A DNA stretch of 64,000 nucleotides from Physcia stellaris (taxonomy: Eukaryota > Ascomycota > Lecanoromycetes > Caliciales > Physciaceae). Below the pieces are notes generated by a model. That model ran no database searches and was not told the origin of the DNA. It saw only the letters and a program-made list of their open reading frames with translations. Shown piece by piece: positions 11,687 through 21,799 of this stretch (the stretch's first letter is position 1; every line of letters begins with the position of its first letter). The stretch lies in NCBI GenBank assembly GCA_018902385.1, contig JABSSW010000004.1, forward strand, positions 1,116,001-1,180,000, read 5' to 3'. The position numbers and the translations under genes are program-made.

Positions 11687-13544
11687 TCATCTCCTCCTCA
11701 ACCCAACCCTCAACCCCAGCGGCTTCCTCAAAACCCCTCCCTCGTCTTCCACCCCCCTTCCCCGTCTCCCATCCCCTCCCTCAACTCAAAAGTATACCTC
11801 CCCACCACCGTCGCCACAATAAGCGCAAGCTCCATCTCCGCCACATTGCGCCCAACACAGCTCCTCGGGCCGTAGCTAAACGGGATAAAGCCCAGTTTCT
11901 GCGCCTCGGTCAGATTCTGCGCGCGGAACCGTTCTGGACGGAAGTGCTCGGCGTCGGGACCCCAGATCGCGGGGCTGTGGTGGATTGTGTAGGTCGGCAC
12001 GGAGAGAGTCGTCCCGGGCGGGAAGTACTGCGAGGAGATGGTTATGCCTGGCCCGGGGGGGACGGTGCGGGGAGGCCGAGGGAGGAGGTGGAGTGGATGC
12101 GGAGGGTTTCGGAGATTGTGGCGTGGAGGCTGGGGGTGGGGGTGAGTTAGTTGGGGCTTGCTTTTTGGGAGGGTCGGAAGGTGGGGAGAGATTTATGGAG
12201 GGGCGTTTGGATTGACAAACACAGAGGAGACGGGGATGGAAGATGGAGGATTATGGACTTACTAAGGCAGATCCTTGACCTGATCGAATTCCGGCACCGC
12301 TCCCCTGTTCTCGGGCAGTGCATCGTCGAGTTCCCGCTGGAGCTTCTGCAGCACGCCAGGCGTGCGCAGGACCCAGTACAGCAGCGCGCAGCTGGTGTTG
12401 CTCGTCGTGTCGCTGCCCGCGATCAACTGCGTCAGCGCCTCCGCGGTGAGTTCGTCCCGTCCGAGCTTGTTTCCGTTCTCATCTTTGCCTTCCATCAGTC
12501 GTGCCAGGAGATCTACTCTCTCTTCTCCACTTCCCTCTGCTTTCCCACCTCTTTTGGTTCGCTCGGCGGACTCTAGCCGCTCGTTTACCCTCGCTACGGC
12601 GATTCCGGCGAGGTCCTCCACGGCTTGCAATCCGTCGCGGAAGAAGCGGTCGGGGAGGTATTTCGCGTAGGGTTTTAGAGCGGGATAGCAGCCTAGCGTG
12701 GCGGACACTTCGCCTCGGCGGTTGAGGACTTCGACGGCTGGGGCGTAGGTGGAGGGGCTGGAGGGGGTTTTCTTTACTTCGGCTATGTCGCGGCCTGCGG
12801 GGAGCATTCCGAATGGTTTACCGAATGCCTGTTATTGAGCCATGGTTGTTAGCTTAACCATCTGATATGTTCAGTTGCGGGAGATCTGAGGTGATTCTTG
12901 GAAAGAGGTGTGTGCGTACCAGATCTCCAATGATGTCGAAAGCGAGGTAGTTGAACCATTGCAGGGAGTCAATCTCGGCATATTCCTGTCCACTCTTCAC
13001 TGCATTGTCAGAGAGTCGATCCCATTGCTTGACCAGCTCTTGCAAGTTGTAGGTCATGTATTGCTCGAATTGCGAGATCGACTTGGCGCTGAAGGTGTGT
13101 GAAACGGTTTTGCGCTTCCGTGTATGCTCGGCACGATCACGCGTGTTGAAGAGGCCGCGGTGGATGGAGACGAAGGCGTCGTAGTATTCGCTGAAATAGT
13201 ATCGCATCGTGAGCAGTGTATTGGGAGTAGCTAGATGGGGCGGCTTCGTACCTCTTGAGCCATCCTCCACCGTGTGAGTAGATGATCGGTACAGCTTCGG
13301 GATCGGCAATTGAGACATGATTCGGCTGTATGCGAACGAGCTTTCCATACTTCTTATGTGCTTCGTCGACCTGTTTGAAGCGTCGACCTCGGCGGCATTG
13401 GTACAGTAACCAGAGATTGGAGAAAGCAGCAGTGCGAGGGCCGGGAATATTACGGATGGCACGTGAACGAGTGTAAGGTAAGAGATAAAAGAGAATGGGG
13501 AGAAGAAGAAGGGAGTAAGGAGTGAGGAGCGAGGAGAGAAACAT
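11687..13544 (-). CDS. bphA: CYP53-type cytochrome P450, probable benzoate 4-monooxygenase; reading frame slips twice in last exon
   Basis: ER-anchored haem monooxygenase; CYP53 enzymes para-hydroxylate benzoate, feeding the beta-ketoadipate route. Exons: 13544-13252, 13190-12920, 12828-12263, 12129-11687. An N-terminal hydrophobic anchor is followed by IPGP, HTRKRKTVSHTFS, LNRRGEVSATLG, the I-helix AGSDTTSN, the K-helix SETLRIHS, and the haem loop FSYGPRSCVG. These and the order of conserved blocks match CYP53 closely. In exon 4 the frame changes by one missing base at the G4 run 12069-12072 (just after SSLGLP) and again at the A4 run 11730-11733 (just after REGF). With both slips read as lost bases the family sequence continues to a stop at 11687, giving about 524 aa, the usual length. 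Either the sequence has two homopolymer errors or the gene is a very recent pseudogene. Confidence 0.85.
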
Positions 13545-14326
13545 CTTGCCCTCGGTTAAGCTTTCCCTCCGTGCTGTAGAACTAAGTGAGAGATGCAGAC
13601 GGCAGAGGAGATGATTTATGCCAGATGAAGCAGCTCGGCACTGCAAGATGGTCGCATATCAGTCATACCCGTAGATTGAAGCTATAACCGTTAATAAGCA
13701 AGCAAAGACGTGCACACGCTCTGACGACTGTGTGAATGGAAGCGCGCATTGGTGCTCACTTCCATATTACTGTTCTGGCTGTTGTTGCGGGGTAGCTTCG
13801 ATATTGTGCGACCTGATTACAGTAGTAGTCTCCGTCAGCTCAGCCCCACCTACTCTAAGGGCGGGATGGGTGGTTTGTAGATCAGCCCTGGCATGTCAGT
13901 ATTGAACAGATCTCAACACCGAGAATGTCCTTTTTTGTAAAGGGTTGGAGCAAACTACTCTAGAATTTCGAGATGTAAAAGAAGGGCTGCTATGCAGCGT
14001 AGCCATCGCGAACAGTGGTCCCTATCACCAACATCTAGGTCCCCTGACCACTCCCTTGGCCCTGCCCGTAAATCTCCTTCGACTCCCCACTAGCATCCAT
14101 TTGGAGTGTGACAGAAAAGCAGTCCCTGGAAGTCTCCCGGACACGTCTTGCAGACGTTGGGGGTGCAGCAGACACCGAAGTTCCCCATAAAGTCACATCG
14201 CTCTAGCGTCACTTAGCATATAAAGGGAAAAAAGGACTTGACACGAGACTGCGGGAGACTGTACCGAATTTGCTTTGACAGAGTGGTCTAATTGGAGACT
14301 CCAAAAGGCCAATCTTGACCAAGATG
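13545..14326. other. Spacer upstream of the P450 gene
   Basis: About 780 bp without a supported gene. It includes the P450 upstream region; a T-rich run near 13930 is the only visible bias. Confidence 0.4.
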
Positions 14327-14545
14327 CTATTGAAAGGAGTGACAGGTGGTGGGCCGGACTGCTCTGCATGTTCGAGATAGATCAGCAATCGGGTTCACAG
14401 AGTCAATGATGTTGGATGTGATGCTGAGGGTAAAGGAGCGGTTGATGATACCAACGCCGTCGATCACTGTGAGTTGAGTACCGAGAGGGTTCGGCAACGC
14501 GGTAACTGAGGTTAACAGAAAGGGGGTGTATTGTAAGATCTTCAT
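14327..14545 (-). CDS. Possible small secreted protein (72 aa), may be truncated
   Basis: Starts at an ATG (14545) with a plausible signal peptide MKILQYTPFLLTSVTALP followed by a short mature region (GTQLTVIDGVGIINRSF). Small ascomycete secreted proteins often begin this way, but the frame ends early and has only two cysteines near its end. It lies beside the transposon relic, so it could be the 5' part of a gene damaged by insertion, or chance. No function is proposed. Confidence 0.3.
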   Translation of the reverse strand: MKILQYTPFLLTSVTALPNPLGTQLTVIDGVGIINRSFTLSITSNIIDSVNPIADLSRTCRAVRPTTCHSFQ

Positions 14546-14689
14546 GTTGTTGACTGCCTCGAAACTATAGCCGTTGAATCAAATCTCCTTTCCTGGAGGC
14601 GAATGTTCAGGAAGCAGCACAGAGACTGAGATACACAAAGAGCGAGATCAGACGGTCTTATATCATGACATGCAAGAGTGGATAACCCA

Positions 14690-15975
14690 CGCTCTAAAAC
14701 GCACTTCCGGCATCATTGACGGCGTCCAAATAGTTGTGACCAAGATGGCGGTGGCTGGGTGCCGAATTCGAATGGATGCATGCATCAAGAGCGGAGTAAG
14801 TGCGCAAGCATCTGTAGAAACTCTGAAAGCCCCGCAAAGCTGCATTCAAGAGGACATCGTGGCTCGTTGATTTGCAGAGGTCTGTTGTACGCCGTGAAAG
14901 TCTGGAATGTGTTCCTTCATGGTATTCTAATCCGACTCAATGGGATTGAGATCAGGAGAGTAGGGTGGCTAATGTATGGAGCGTATGCCTCTCTCTGCAG
15001 AAATTGCTGTTGTAGCACAAGAAACATGGCCTGAAGCGTTGTCTTGCATGAGAATAGGCTCTGAATGAGCATTAAGCCATCCTATCTCAAGGGTTAGCTC
15101 AATGTATCAACTTGATTTCAGCACACATCTTCAACAAGTGGAAATACACGCTCGATCTTTCCCCAAGCTTTCTCCCAAACTAAGCCTGATCGTTTGCCCA
15201 AATCATCTGAAAAAGAGCCCCAGAACTTCCCTTCTTGCTTGCGTTGTTCCTTGTCTACTATGCAGTCAAGATTGTATTCTTCGCCTACGCGTCAAAGAAT
15301 TCAGGTACTATTGAGATAGTCAAAGAAGCTTGCTAGAGCTGACAATCGTCTCTCGACGTACCGTGTGTGTATGTCAGCGATCATCCAGATATCATCAGTT
15401 CACAGTATGGTATTCCACTGAACTCTGATTTAACTGAGATGCTCATGAGTTCAAGCAAGCAGAAGAAGCCTGTCTTTTCGAAGATGAGTGATTTATGTCT
15501 GATCAATTTTGAAGATTTCTCCTTTACGCATAGCTTCTCTTCTTTCCGAAACGAACAGTTGAAGCTTTTCGCTGATTTCTATGTAAGACATTCGACGTGC
15601 TCGTTTCGAGTCTTCAATGATGATAACAATATTACGTCGACGTGCTGAAGTATTGAGCAACACTTTAGAATCACAACAATGATTTTGTGAATAAGGTCTG
15701 ATCTTCTTCGCAAGTTGAACTTGCCTTTCAGTACAGTCTATCTCTTGTGCTTCGAGATATTCGACAATATCTTTGCGTGTCCATTTGATGGGTCGTAATG
15801 TACGTATCTGCAGACGTTGATCCCTCGTTAATAACGCGATAATTCGCTTGGAAGTGGAGGCTAAAGGCGGAGACGGAGGCGTAGGCGTGTTTTGTAAAGG
15901 AGATGCAGCTGGCGTTATAACCTGCACGGGCGTTCTTGGATTCAGTATGTATTGGAGTTCCATTGATGAAGCCAT
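14690..15975 (-). mobile_element. Tc1/mariner-type DNA transposon relic
   Basis: Reading the minus strand from 15975, a frame opens with MASSMEL and a helix-turn-helix-like block (RDQRLQIRTLRPIKWTRKDI, TERQVQLAKKI). Further down, in broken frames, comes the catalytic-domain signature QDNASGHVS near 15030-15050 and PPYSPDLNPIE near 14940-14970, then MKEHIPDFHG. That order is the Tc1 transposase layout. Stops and frame changes interrupt it (one falls between the two catalytic motifs), so it is inactive. I could not find convincing terminal inverted repeats, so both limits are approximate. Base composition is close to the flanks, unlike the AT-rich relic at 34 kb. It sits about 120 bp beyond the stop of the permease gene. 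Confidence 0.75.
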
Positions 15976-16094
15976 CTCCGGTCGTTCGATGTTTGACGAG
16001 TCGATTTGATGAAAACTCCATAGATTACTATCGACATTGAGCGCGCCGTTTTGATATATCCAAACCGGTATCCCCTCATAATACAGACCCCAAA

Positions 16095-18049
16095 TCAAGC
16101 AAAAGCTCCTGCTTTGATGTCATCCGAATGTCGTCCGTCTTTCTTCATGATACTGTCCGAGCTAGAGTTTCCACTGTCGTTACTAGCATCTTTGCCTTCG
16201 ACTACGTTCCCCTCCCGACCTAGCATCTGGTGTTCGATGTTGACTTTGGGCCCCTTGAACCACTTGCGCGCATCCACAATCCACCAGATGACGACGCCTA
16301 ACATTGGGCCACCGTATACAAGACATGTCCAATTCATGCTTGTCGCACTGTCATACATTTAGTGACCAACTTTTGCGTGATAGGGAATGCGACAACTCAC
16401 TCTAGATCAGCTCCGGTCACACTGGGTAGGCAGAGGATAGGAACCATCAACGCTACAAACGCACAGGCGCACACTCCGATGGGTATACTCGCTTTCCCTA
16501 GATGCCACGGTCCAGCACGGAAGCGATTACCGACAAAGAAGACGCGGATGAAGATGGGTGTGGTGAATGCCACAAAGGCGGCAACGGCTGCAATGGAGAA
16601 CAGAGCTCCCGCTGCGAGTGATCCGCCGAAGATGAGCAAAGTCATCATGATTCCGATGACGACATTGAACCAAACAGCGTTGACAGGGGTTTGTGTGTGT
16701 CTGTTGACTCGCTTGATCCACCAGGAGCCGGGGAAGCAATCGTCACGGGCGTAGGCGTATGTCACACGGGATGCTGCTACCTGTGGGATACGTCAGAATT
16801 GCTGCTCGCAATGCAATCCAACAGAAGGTGGACCGACCATGCAGCCCTGTCCCATGGAAAATGCAGCCATGATAGTCATCGAAAGGATTGCTAGAGCAGT
16901 CTTCTGAGGTAGAACTTGCAAAAGGTAAGAGGCCCACGGCTGGCCGAGATCGGAATCCAAGACGGCTTCGATATCGATGACAGTATAAGCGACGACGATT
17001 TGTAGAAACCAGCCAAACAGGCCGCCCACACCACTGGTCAAAACGATGGCTCGCGGCGATGCAATGTTTGCATTGGAACATTCTTCGCTGAGATGGAAAG
17101 GGGCATCATAGCCACTGTACAAAGACTGTCAGCAAGGTCGCAGCAATTGTCAATAATGGTCCCTAGAACCAACCTCATCGTCCATATGACAGCCACGAAA
17201 GTCATGAGCAACGCAACCCCGTTCGGAAAATCGGTACCTGCGTAAAAGCTTCCCCACACCTCCTTTGCCGGAGTAAATTTGGGCATCCCTTGACTCTTCC
17301 GATTTGTTGCAGCTGGAATCATGATAATCACAATGAAAAGCGCGATGATGTTGAACGTTGATCCGACTGAATTGAATCTCGCGATCCATTTTGTAGGCAT
17401 ACTACTGATGCATCCATGGATTACCATGATCAATGCCGTGAGGAGAAAGACCTGATAATTCTCCGGCACAAAGCCAGGATGGGTGATCGATCCTGCAGCA
17501 AGTATCATGGCAGACATGGCGTAATCCACCGAAGGGGCGCCAGTAACCTGAGCCATCCAGTTTGACCATCCAGTGATCCATGCTGCCAGAGGACCCCATC
17601 CACTGTGTATATCAATATCCACGCGCTTGAGAGATTCAAGGAGAGACGTACGGAGGTGCCAACACAGCAGCCGCGTAGTAAAGCCCCCCACTTGTAGGCA
17701 TCGATGAACATAGTTCAGCCATGCTGAAAGCAACACATTGGATGAAGAACATGGCGATCAGCCATCCCCATACCATGCCTGGCGTGCCTGCGTATCCCAT
17801 ACCATAGTAAAGGGTACTGGCGAAACTAGGAAGAAGACCCAAGACGGCGAAGCTGACGCAGAAGCTTGTCCACAAGCTAAACTCCCTCTTGAACTCAGGC
17901 TTGTACCCCAAGGCTGCCAGAACCTCCTCATCAGCGGTCAATTCGCGAGTGTAGACCGGAACTTCATCGGCTCGAAGGACCGAGGTCACCCGCTCCTGCG
18001 CCACGATCTTCTTGCGCGATGCCGTGCTGTATGTCCTCTCTTCGGCCAT
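16095..18049 (-). CDS. GABA/amino-acid permease, APC superfamily (578 aa)
   Basis: Plasma-membrane proton-coupled uptake of an amino acid or GABA is the usual role of this family. Five exons: 18049-17652, 17602-17174, 17114-16838, 16780-16401, 16347-16095; all four introns are GT-AG (49, 59, 57, 53 bp) and phases close to an exact 579 codons. The N-terminus has the LAALGYKPEFKREFS block before TM1, then SMAELCSSMPTSGGLYY, GWGPLAAWITGWSNW, a long run of hydrophobic segments (about 12 in all) and YAYARDDCFPGSWW, all typical of fungal GABA/choline-type permeases (UGA4 relatives). The substrate is inferred from family only. Three GATAAG motifs upstream suggest nitrogen control. Confidence 0.92.
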
Positions 18050-18229
18050 CGTCCCAGTGGTGATAGCTGACCGGGTGGGATTCTTGTGAAGGGAGCTCGC
18101 GAAGGGTCTACGTCAAGAGCGTCTGCAGGCTTCAAGTATGGGTCCCATGAACGTGGGGCACCACCCTCCATGGCAATCGACACCCTCAGGGTGGATCCGT
18201 AGGCGAAGACTTGGCGCATCTTCCATGCA

Positions 18230-18573
18230 GATAAGAACGTGCGAACAGGCTTCGTGGCTGGCTAGTGATGGAGGTTCGGATCTGATGGGCATGCAATGAA
18301 CCCCTCAGCCCAAGTTGTAGGGACGGCAGTGGTCCGGACTTTCGATAACAATCAGGGCTGTTCTCGGCGGGCTGCGATAAGCCGGAAGTCTAGAAACGAC
18401 GTTTTCCCCTCTTCTCCTCAATCGTCGCTGGACCTCGGAACCGGACAAAGCTGATTGGCGGTGATCGAATGCTTGTCTAAGGCCGTGCGGCGCAGAAGGA
18501 AGCAAAAGGTGTGAACGGCGCGGGGACCAAGTACATACGAGTCAGCAAAGCGTTGGCTCGAGCTTTTGATAAG
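18230..18573. promoter_or_regulatory. Three GATAAG sites upstream of the amino-acid permease
   Basis: GATAAG occurs at 18230-18235, 18376-18381 and 18568-18573, within about 530 bp upstream of the permease start at 18049. GATA-type activators (AreA/NIT2 class) bind this core at nitrogen-catabolite genes. The sequence match is seen; binding is inference. Confidence 0.45.
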
Positions 18574-19054
18574 CACAAGCATCACGTGATGCTTCTGGAC
18601 TTCCTATCTACATGTAGGTATCTTGCCAAGACCAGCCAAACTCTCAAGCATCTATCGAAATAGCGAATGTACCTTTTGTTGATGAGCATCGTCTTCGGTG
18701 TAAATTTCTGGCTGGTTACGAGTATGCATAACTATGAATATGTTTAATGATAAAGTAGGTGTACTTACTCGAATCCAGCAACAAGACCGATGCTTGGCGG
18801 TCAATAAAATTGGCTTCGGATGAAGTGATCAAGTCCTTCACATATTGACAAACGATATCTGGTCTTTACTTGTACTTCTCAAACACCATACCTTAACGTC
18901 AAAGACTCCTGAAACAACGCTCTCGCTGTGTATGTACGTCGCCGTATGTACGAGCACTCCTATGTGCAAACAATCCTCTATTAGAATTCACGACATGGTC
19001 ACCCAGCCTGTAGGTGCAGTCCATAGCTTTCTGGGTCGTCATTACTCCCACCTT
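18574..19054. other. Spacer between permease promoter and lipase 3' end
   Basis: About 480 bp with no supported gene or repeat; presumably distal promoter of the permease and the lipase terminator region. Confidence 0.4.
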
Positions 19055-21232
19055 CTAGAATGTAATATCTTCACAACCCCTCGGTATTAGACAAGTCTTT
19101 CGAACTCTTTCCGAAGCAGTTCTCCAAAGGACCTCCCGCAATTCTTTCCCTACTTGATCCAGACAGTCAATGGCCCAGATGACATCTAGATGCTCGTAGT
19201 CCTCTATGACCTTTGAATGCACCACACGCACGTGAGGCTCCCGGCCTCGTTCAAGTCTTCGCAGTAGCCGTCTCCCATCAACGAGTTTGTCAGCACCTGC
19301 GACCCAAAGCGCAAATGGCGGCACCTGCTCATCATACCAGGCTCTTCTATCTCGATCACTGTTGGCCGAATCTTGCGATCCTTGCGAACCCCGCACGGTT
19401 GGATAGCTCTTATTGTGCATATAGTAGTCTTCCTCTTCATCTTCCTGGTCTTCTTCTTCATTCTCGGCCCTGGTAGCTAGAATACACCTTTGTCTGGCAA
19501 AGCATTCGCGACCCAGCCACCAACGCATACATTCTGCGCTGACATATACTGGGGAAAACTGGAACAGTCGATTTCTCAGACCTTGATCCCAGCGGTCGTC
19601 GGTCCAATTGAACAGAAAAGAGAAGACTCGATAACCCAATGCTCCGTACAATCGTCCTGGTAACCACGAATGCATTGTCATCATAAAAGGAATAAACGCA
19701 TGAATACCGAACATAATCCGAAACATGCCCGGCGAGATAGCACGCATGAATTTAAAGTACATTTTTCCAATGAGTGACCCTGCATAGACGGCAGGTGCCA
19801 GAGCACAAAATACACTGATCTTGTTGCCAAGGTCTGGCCTTTGTCCTTTGGCGAGGGCGACGAATGTTTGAGTTGTTCCTTGAGAGTGACATACAAGGCC
19901 AAGCTTCTCGAAACCCGTCTCGAGAAGTACTCGTGATACAAAGGCCGGAAGATCCATGACACCCATTTGGCGAATGTTCCAAGCCCACATTCGTGGGTCG
20001 CCATAAGTAAGCATCATGTGCTTGGGATGGAAACCGCACCTATTGTTCCCTAGCCAAACGTCGTAACCGCTGCCCTGATGTTAGCATACGCTGAGGACCA
20101 TTTTCATCGCCATGTACCTTTTGCAGAGGAAAAAGGCCAAGCTATCGTCATCGTTCGTACAGTAAGCACCCGAACTCTGAAGCAGTCCGTGCATCATCAA
20201 TACCGGATATCTAGGCTTACCGCTCTTGAACCGTGACAAGTATGACTCGTGCAGGGATGAACTTGAGGACTTTGACGAGTCGTGTGAGAGGACGCTCCCA
20301 GAACCCGTTCTTGTGAAAACCTCGGGCTTCTTGTAATTGCGATGCTCTGCTGAAGTAGGTGTGTACTCGCGAGGGTCGTAGACATGCCATAAATCAACGA
20401 TGAAACCATCTTCTGTCTGGACTTTGAACTCCTCTATATCGAGACCTACTCTTCGCGCATAGTATGCGGCGTCACAACGGAGCGGATCTCTGCCACCCTC
20501 CATGGGTTCATATTCACTAACGTGCCCATTCTCCTCGTTGTCGCATTGCGCGATCCTGCTGCTTCTTCCGCGCTTCTGCTTTTGTTGCCAGGCCTTATTT
20601 TGTTCTTCTCTGATGGTTTGCCTCCTCTTTTCTTCTTCATAGAAAGGTCGTCGAGCGTCTGGATCTCGAAGTGTCAGGCGTATCCCAATGTGCTTGATCA
20701 TCAATGGTATGCTCGTAAACGCAGAGCCTAGAACGATAACTCCGAGAAAAGCCAGCGAGAGCACGGCAGATGACGCTCGAAAAGCTAGACATTGAAGATT
20801 GCGTGCGAATGTAGGAGGACCGTAGAGAGGAAGTTCCGGAAACAGTGGATGTGTTCGCGAAGGAGGGATGGCACTACGCAGGGGGGCTTCTGCTCGTTCC
20901 GACTGTTGTGATGTGTGTCCATCCAGACTTGTAACGTCCTCCCCGTCCTGTTCGGTGTAGGATACCTGCTTCCCGTGTGTTGAACCGGGGCGCTGCGCTT
21001 CCTCTTTTAATCTATTGAGTTCCACAGCCTCGGCGAGAGGAACGGCCGGCAGCCTTCCACCACCTGACGTCTCAATCACGGGGTCTTGAGGCGTAACAAA
21101 CTTTGCTTCCACGGCAGCAGTGGGTCCCCGGTCATTCGGTGAAGCATCCTGGGGAAGCAAAGACAACTTTTCGGCGTGCTTGGCAAATTGAACAGCAGCC
21201 TTAGCCTTAGAGGTCGCATCATCGTGAGGCAT
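19055..21232 (-). CDS. AB-hydrolase lipase, steryl-ester-hydrolase type (709 aa)
   Basis: Membrane-associated lipase of the family that includes yeast Tgl1/Yeh1/Yeh2, which cleave steryl esters or triacylglycerol at lipid droplets or the plasma membrane. Exon 1 (21232-20118) has a charged, disordered N-terminus, one strong membrane segment (residues ~150-180, VLSLAFLGVIVLGSAFTSI), and the lipase entry block EEFKVQTEDGFIVDLWHV with PVLMMHGLLQSSGAY. A 48-bp intron (20117-20070) leads in phase to exon 2 (20069-19055): SGYDVWLGNNRC, the nucleophile elbow CHSQGTTQ, and the acid/His region with ALWVAGADKLVDGRRL and EDYEHLDVIWA. The elbow has Cys where GxSxG usually has its first Gly. The gene is divergent from PEX6, 567 bp away. 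Confidence 0.9.
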
Positions 21233-21799
21233 GGCTATTTAACCGGAGTTTTGAAGCAAAGCGATAGTGGCGATAGTGCTGAAAGACCGGCATCTCAAGT
21301 GCACGACAGAACAACGTCCTGGAGAGCAAAGGCGGCCGCTCGCAAGACCAGGCGACATGACGTTGGATCTCTCCTGAACTGTCCGGAAAGAAAATCACGA
21401 TGTGTGGCTGTCGCCCCCTAAAGTAAATCTAGATCACGCTAATCCTGGCGGCAGATCGTTGAGATTAGGGTAAGGTAGATGGCGTTGCATGTGACAGCAT
21501 CGTGATTCGACCTACCTTAGTCACCATTACAGTCGAGAAGGCGTGACAGTGGATTATTCAAGGAAGAACAGTCCATGATGCGAAGCAAGCATCTTGTGTT
21601 GGTTTAAAGACGCATAACAAATGAGGGTGATGCCAGAGACCCAGAAGAAGAGTGGAGAGCATCGGAGTGAAGCCTTTCGGCCTTTAACCCTCGAGCTCTC
21701 CTTGGACCTCGGCACCTTGTTCAGGAGTCTATTTTATGTGACTTTGGGCTCCAATTTAACTGTTCAAACCAGGAGTGGTCGCTGAAAGGTTAGTCATTC
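21233..21799. promoter_or_regulatory. Shared divergent promoter region of lipase and PEX6
   Basis: 567 bp between two head-to-head genes, both linked to lipid use. No operator could be assigned by eye. Confidence 0.4.

Noticed and set aside
14690-15975. Search for terminal inverted repeats of the Tc1-like relic
   Set aside because: No convincing matching ends were found within several hundred bases either side.
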